Of a stretch of 64,000 bases of DNA, positions 61,202-64,000 are shown piece by piece (the stretch's first letter is position 1; each line of letters opens with the position of its first letter). The translations under genes and the position numbers were made by a program. The stretch is from the NCBI RefSeq assembly GCF_003589925.1, contig NZ_CP032382.1:7006001-7070000 (forward strand). The letters run 5' to 3'. A model generated the notes under the pieces. The model was given only the letters and a program-made list of their open reading frames with translations. It had not been told where the DNA came from and did not search any database. Source of the stretch: Chryseolinea soli (GTDB lineage Bacteria > Bacteroidota > Bacteroidia > Cytophagales > Cyclobacteriaceae).

Positions 61202-61642
61202 TTACGTATGATCTTCTTCTAAGTCCTCGTGGTCATCCCCGCCGAGGCTATAGGAATTGTTTTCCTCGTCCTCGCTTCCGATGCGCTCGCTGGCGTCATC
61301 ATCTTCCACGCCGGGAATGTCGAGGTCTTCGCCGGAGAAATCGACGGGGTATATGCGTTTCTTCAACAATTCATCATCCCCTTCGTCGGACTCCAATTCG
61401 GTGTCGCCCAAGGCTTGAAGGTCGTCTTTGGTCACATCGGACTCGTTGTGCTTACCGGTGGTCTTGCGCACGGTCTTGACCTTGGATGGATCAAGGGGTT
61501 CGTCCGCCGCTTCGCCATCCATGCTCATCTCTACGCGGTTGGCACGGTTCATAATATCTTCCTGTGCCGGATATTTCGGGTATCCTGGAAATTTCTCATC
61601 CCCCGCTTTTCCCTTCTTCGTGGGTTTTGCTTGCTTCTTCAT
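61202..61642 (-). CDS. Small acidic hypothetical protein, 146 residues
   Basis: Lineage-specific hydrophilic protein with a basic head (MKKQAKPTKKGKAGDEKFPG) and a very acidic tail (LESDEGDDELLKKRIYPVDF, DDASERIGSEDEENNS, GGDDHEDLEEDHT). No signal peptide, no membrane segment and low complexity, so probably largely disordered. The central IYPVDFSGEDLDIPGVEDDD is the only ordered-looking segment. No function known to me. Monocistronic. Confidence 0.75.
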   Translation of the reverse strand: MKKQAKPTKKGKAGDEKFPGYPKYPAQEDIMNRANRVEMSMDGEAADEPLDPSKVKTVRKTTGKHNESDVTKDDLQALGDTELESDEGDDELLKKRIYPVDFSGEDLDIPGVEDDDASERIGSEDEENNSYSLGGDDHEDLEEDHT

Positions 61643-61768
61643 ATTCGTGTGGTTAGATTATTCCTGTGTCAATATTCATGCCTTTCACGGAATGTGTCGC
61701 CCAATAGATCCTCCAGTTTTTGCACGGATCATCGGCAGAAAACGCGCCGGGGGATTTATGCGTTTTCC

Positions 61769-62149
61769 TCACCGCTCCTGCATCACGGAAAGAATGTTGC
61801 CTGCGGGATCCTTGAACCACGCCACATGCGGGCCGCGATCGCCGCGCGAAATATCATCCTGATCCGTTTTAAAATCGGGCTCATCATAGTGCTCGAAGTG
61901 TATACCGGCTTGCTTCAACTCCTTGACAGCTTTCTCAATATCATCGACCGGAAAGTTCAGCACCGTGAACGTAGCGGCCTCGTGATTCGGCTTGGGGTAA
62001 ATGAGCACGTTGTTGTTCTTTCCCAAATGTACTTCAAGGTATTCTTTTTTATCGTCTACGTCCAGATGAAGAACGTTGCCGTAAAAATTTTTCGCTTTCC
62101 CCAAGTCGTCAGTGGAGAAACTGCTGAAGGCTTTAGTGATCTTTAGCAT
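61769..62149 (-). CDS. VOC-family (glyoxalase/bleomycin-resistance fold) protein
   Basis: Cytoplasmic protein of 126 residues with the beta-alpha-beta-beta-beta fold of vicinal oxygen chelate proteins. [20 protein letters not shown] opens the first module, [12 protein letters not shown] and [20 protein letters not shown] the second, with His/Glu at the usual metal positions only partly kept. [12 protein letters not shown] at 62149 is the natural start; the frame is open to 62275 but this adds an unlike extension. Function not determinable. Confidence 0.88.
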   Translation of the reverse strand: MLKITKAFSSFSTDDLGKAKNFYGNVLHLDVDDKKEYLEVHLGKNNNVLIYPKPNHEAATFTVLNFPVDDIEKAVKELKQAGIHFEHYDEPDFKTDQDDISRGDRGPHVAWFKDPAGNILSVMQER

Positions 62150-62317
62150 GGCTGTTTTGTTTTGGTGAATATTCGTTTTCAGGGAAGTATTCATTTTTCC
62201 CAGCCTATAAAACACTCCCGGCGGGCCATTGTTTTTTTTGCCGCACCACCTTTGGGGGATTTTGCTCCGGAACATTTCTTTGTCGGGATCGGCCCGCCAA
62301 ATGTCGCAATACGATCA

Positions 62318-62365
62318 TTCACATCGTGAACGCCCGCTATGTTTACATCATGAATGTACGCTATA
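62318..62365. repeat. Two tandem 24-bp units TT(C/T)ACATC(G/A)TGAA(C/T)G...
   Basis: TTCACATCGTGAACG followed by CCCGCTATG at 62318-62341 is repeated as TTTACATCATGAATG and TACGCTATA at 62342-62365. TTCA-CATCG-TGAA is itself an inverted repeat. It lies directly upstream of the DHFR-like pseudogene and may be its old operator. Confidence 0.65.
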
Positions 62366-62384
62366 CCCGAACCAATAAAAAGTC

Positions 62385-62640
62385 ATGAAACAAAAAGAAA
62401 CCTCAAGCGGGCAAACGGACCCTGGACACTACGATGTCGCTGGACGGCTACGCGGCCGATCCCGATATCAGCACTACCCAACCGATGGGCGAAGGTGGTG
62501 AACGGCTGCACCGTTGGATCTCTGACAAAGAGGACCGAAACCGATGACGCTTCGCTGGCCGAGACGGTCGACACGTCCGGCGCGTTCATCGTGGGGTGGA
62601 AGAACGTGTTTCGGGCCATCGACGTGGAATGGATATCCCG
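62385..62640 (+). pseudogene. Frameshifted remnant of a DHFR/RibD-C-like reductase
   Basis: Two frames each carry part of the dihydrofolate-reductase-like (RibD C-terminal) family. One reads TTMSLDGYAADPDI then PMGEGGERLHRWISDKEDR before a stop at 62545; the next frame continues TETDDASLAETVDTSGAFIVGWKNVF to about 62625. The normal order in this family is a TTMSLDG start, GGERLHDW-like segment, then GAFIVGRRTYE. A further shift is needed to link the ATG at 62385 with the first segment. The last two thirds of the protein are missing, so the gene is dead or a recent deletion product. Confidence 0.7.
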
Positions 62641-63034
62641 GTTCAATGTCATTAAATAACAACCCGGTGCAGGCTTGGGATGGTCTGAAAAATAAATTCC
62701 CCCTTCGTTGTCGATAAAAGATAAAGACAAGGTGGTCGAATTTATTTTCCACAACCCTGATCTTTTCAACGGCCAGGGCATACCCGGAATCGGCTATCTG
62801 CGCCGCTTAACAAAAAATAAATACAAACGCACACGGGATTTCTAAAGATGCGAATAGTTATCTTAGGTAAAGTTAACCCCCTCTTCTATGAAATCCCCCA
62901 ACACCGTAACAAGCATGCTGCTCCGGCGTGCCACATCAAGTTTTCCATTATGTTTCCGCCCCGATCTTCCATTCTGAAACAATCAGATCACGCTTTCAAG
63001 TTTGTCTTAATTCATAAATAAAAAACCCCTCGCC
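62641..63034. other. Intergenic stretch with a possible decayed coding fragment
   Basis: No convincing gene. The only notable stretch is open from 62696 to a TAA at 62843-62845 with no ATG, reading VVEFIFHNPDLFNGQGIPGI then YLRRLTKNKYKRTRDF. It might be the tail of a deleted gene linked to the pseudogene just upstream, but I do not recognise it. Confidence 0.3.
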
Positions 63035-63907
63035 ATGAAAAATCTAAACGCCCTCACGAGTGTGCTGGTCTTGGTATGCTTCGTATGTTTATCGTCTTGT
63101 TTCGGTCCCGGTCCTTCGCCACAAAAGCTTCGTATCAAAACGTTTGAATGGGAAAACATTCTTTACCGAGCCGAGTATGATGCTTACGGTACGTTGACCA
63201 AATTGAACGGCACCGACCGTGACATTATCTTTTTATATGATGAGAACCAGAAGCTTTCTCAGATCGATATCAAGCTCGATGGTCAGCCTGCGCCAAACAT
63301 ACGCTTCACGTTCGTACAAGGTCCCTTGGGAATTACGGAAGTCAGCACCGCGAATACGGATTACTATGGAATCGATCAGCCGCACGGCCATGTCACCATT
63401 CACTACCTCTCGCCCACCAAACTGTCGGGGGTCGTCGAACAGGAACTCAACGTCGATGAAGACGGCAACACCACCGTAGGCTTCGAGCTCGACCGCAGGT
63501 TTGTCTACAGCGGCAACAACATTGCGCGGGTCTACTGCGTACCGATCTTTACAGAATTCACCGGTTCAGCCTATGATCACAAATCGAATCCGTTTATGAT
63601 GCTGGCGGACGCCGTGAACAACCCCGCGTTTTTTCCGATCGGATCGGTCAATTTCCCGGTGGGCTCATACAACATTCCTTTGATCAGCGTGTATTCAGAG
63701 AACAATCCGATTAAAGGTGTATATCAAATTGAAGGTGCTCCGATCACAGCAACCACCCATGAGTTCAACTATACCTATGACGGCAACCTCGTGAAAAAGA
63801 TCGTCTGGAATGCCACCTACCTGGGCGACCCCACACAAACCCGCGTATTCAAATTTGAATATGAATGGGCGCGTTGCCGGCCGCACGAGCACCATGGCCA
63901 TGAATAG
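63035..63907 (+). CDS. Lipoprotein with YD-like beta repeats, 290 residues
   Basis: MKNLNALTSVLVLVCFVCLSSC is a lipoprotein signal with acylated Cys 22. The mature part has several strands of the form YDAYGTLTKLNGTDRDIIFLYD, FVYSGNNIARVY and FNYTYDGNLVKKIVWNATYL, the pattern of YD/RHS-like or DUF4595-type beta proteins (Y-D-x-x-G-x-L). No toxin domain follows, so it is not a polymorphic toxin; more likely a surface or periplasmic beta-rich lipoprotein common in Bacteroidota. A His-rich tail (RPHEHHGHE) ends the protein. Function unknown. Confidence 0.82.
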   Translation: MKNLNALTSVLVLVCFVCLSSCFGPGPSPQKLRIKTFEWENILYRAEYDAYGTLTKLNGTDRDIIFLYDENQKLSQIDIKLDGQPAPNIRFTFVQGPLGITEVSTANTDYYGIDQPHGHVTIHYLSPTKLSGVVEQELNVDEDGNTTVGFELDRRFVYSGNNIARVYCVPIFTEFTGSAYDHKSNPFMMLADAVNNPAFFPIGSVNFPVGSYNIPLISVYSENNPIKGVYQIEGAPITATTHEFNYTYDGNLVKKIVWNATYLGDPTQTRVFKFEYEWARCRPHEHHGHE

Positions 63908-63930
63908 TTCATCGCTTACAAGATGTTAAA

Positions 63931-63970
63931 AAGAAACAGGCGCCGGGATTGTTCTTGGCGCCTGTTTCTT
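63931..63970 (+). terminator. Intrinsic terminator after the lipoprotein gene
   Basis: AAGAAACAGGCGCC at 63931-63944 pairs with 63957-63970 across a 12-nt loop, followed by TTATTC and T-rich sequence. Placed 24 bp past the stop codon. Confidence 0.85.
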
Positions 63971-64000
63971 TTATTCGTTATGATGGGTCGGTTTAGGACG

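Noticed and set aside
1..64000. tRNA, rRNA, insertion sequences or prophage genes
   Set aside because: I saw no cloverleaf-like sequence with a conserved T-loop, no rRNA segments, and no transposase, integrase or phage structural proteins.

Overview
This window reads as chromosome from a Bacteroidota bacterium, most likely a soil or aquatic member of the Cytophagales. The evidence is the set of lineage-typical families: three SusC-type TonB-dependent transporters (two with SusD partners), FecI-like sigma factors with FecR-type regulators, a one-piece regulator with beta-propeller sensor, Y_Y_Y and HPK7 kinase parts, three FtsX-type ABC permeases of about 800 residues with no ATPase beside them, and sparse Shine-Dalgarno use. 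No species assignment can be made from the sequence alone.

Layout. 1-2887 is the 5' part of a susC-like gene on the minus strand, preceded by three diverged tandem repeats of about 155 bp. 3.7-10.4 kb holds small secreted proteins and a sensor kinase/LuxR-type regulator pair. 10.5-14.2 kb holds an FtsX permease, a cluster of palindromic hairpins and an ECF sigma factor overlapping a small membrane protein. 14.4-20.1 kb is a hexuronate block: uxaC, uxuA and an SDR mannonate oxidoreductase candidate on the minus strand, preceded by an ECF sigma factor and a stub anti-sigma factor, and divergent from a LacI regulator. Two palindromes sharing the core TTCCCGGGAA sit in the divergent region. 20.4-25.1 kb is a susC/susD pair.

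25.9-35.3 kb is a mixed set: SDR, FtsX permease, a GC-rich element, two small hypothetical proteins, a Tat-exported TIM-barrel isomerase-like protein, a luciferase-like oxidoreductase, and a ROK kinase/SIS isomerase pair. 35.3-40.4 kb has a CHASE3-GAF signalling protein and a likely periplasmic sugar oxidation unit (gluconate-2-dehydrogenase subunit 3 family protein, GMC oxidoreductase with a Cys cluster, secreted TIM-barrel protein). 41.3-48.1 kb is a complete cell-surface signalling utilisation locus: FecI-like sigma, FecR, STN-bearing SusC, SusD.

48.4-53.0 kb has a CheY-like regulator, a LolA-like protein, the third FtsX permease and a membrane protein with a histidine-kinase dimerisation segment but no ATPase domain. 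53.2-59.1 kb looks like a polysaccharide/sugar oxidation neighbourhood: PQQ dehydrogenase with an internal haem c domain, ThuA protein, two GH16 lipoproteins and a CBM6-like protein. 59.1-64 kb holds housekeeping-type and hypothetical genes plus a frameshifted DHFR-like pseudogene.

The strongest non-genic signals are several families of short repeats: palindromes with TTGTTGGTG arms, an element built on CAGTAGCCAGTAGTCAGTAGC, and three short tandem arrays. The best regulatory candidates are the LacI palindromes and a GGTATAC inverted repeat before the hexuronate genes. I found no tRNA, rRNA, CRISPR array, insertion sequence or prophage. I did not find a clearly novel multi-gene system; the most promising leads are the repeat families, the shared LacI/sigma palindromes and the candidate 3-keto-sugar locus.
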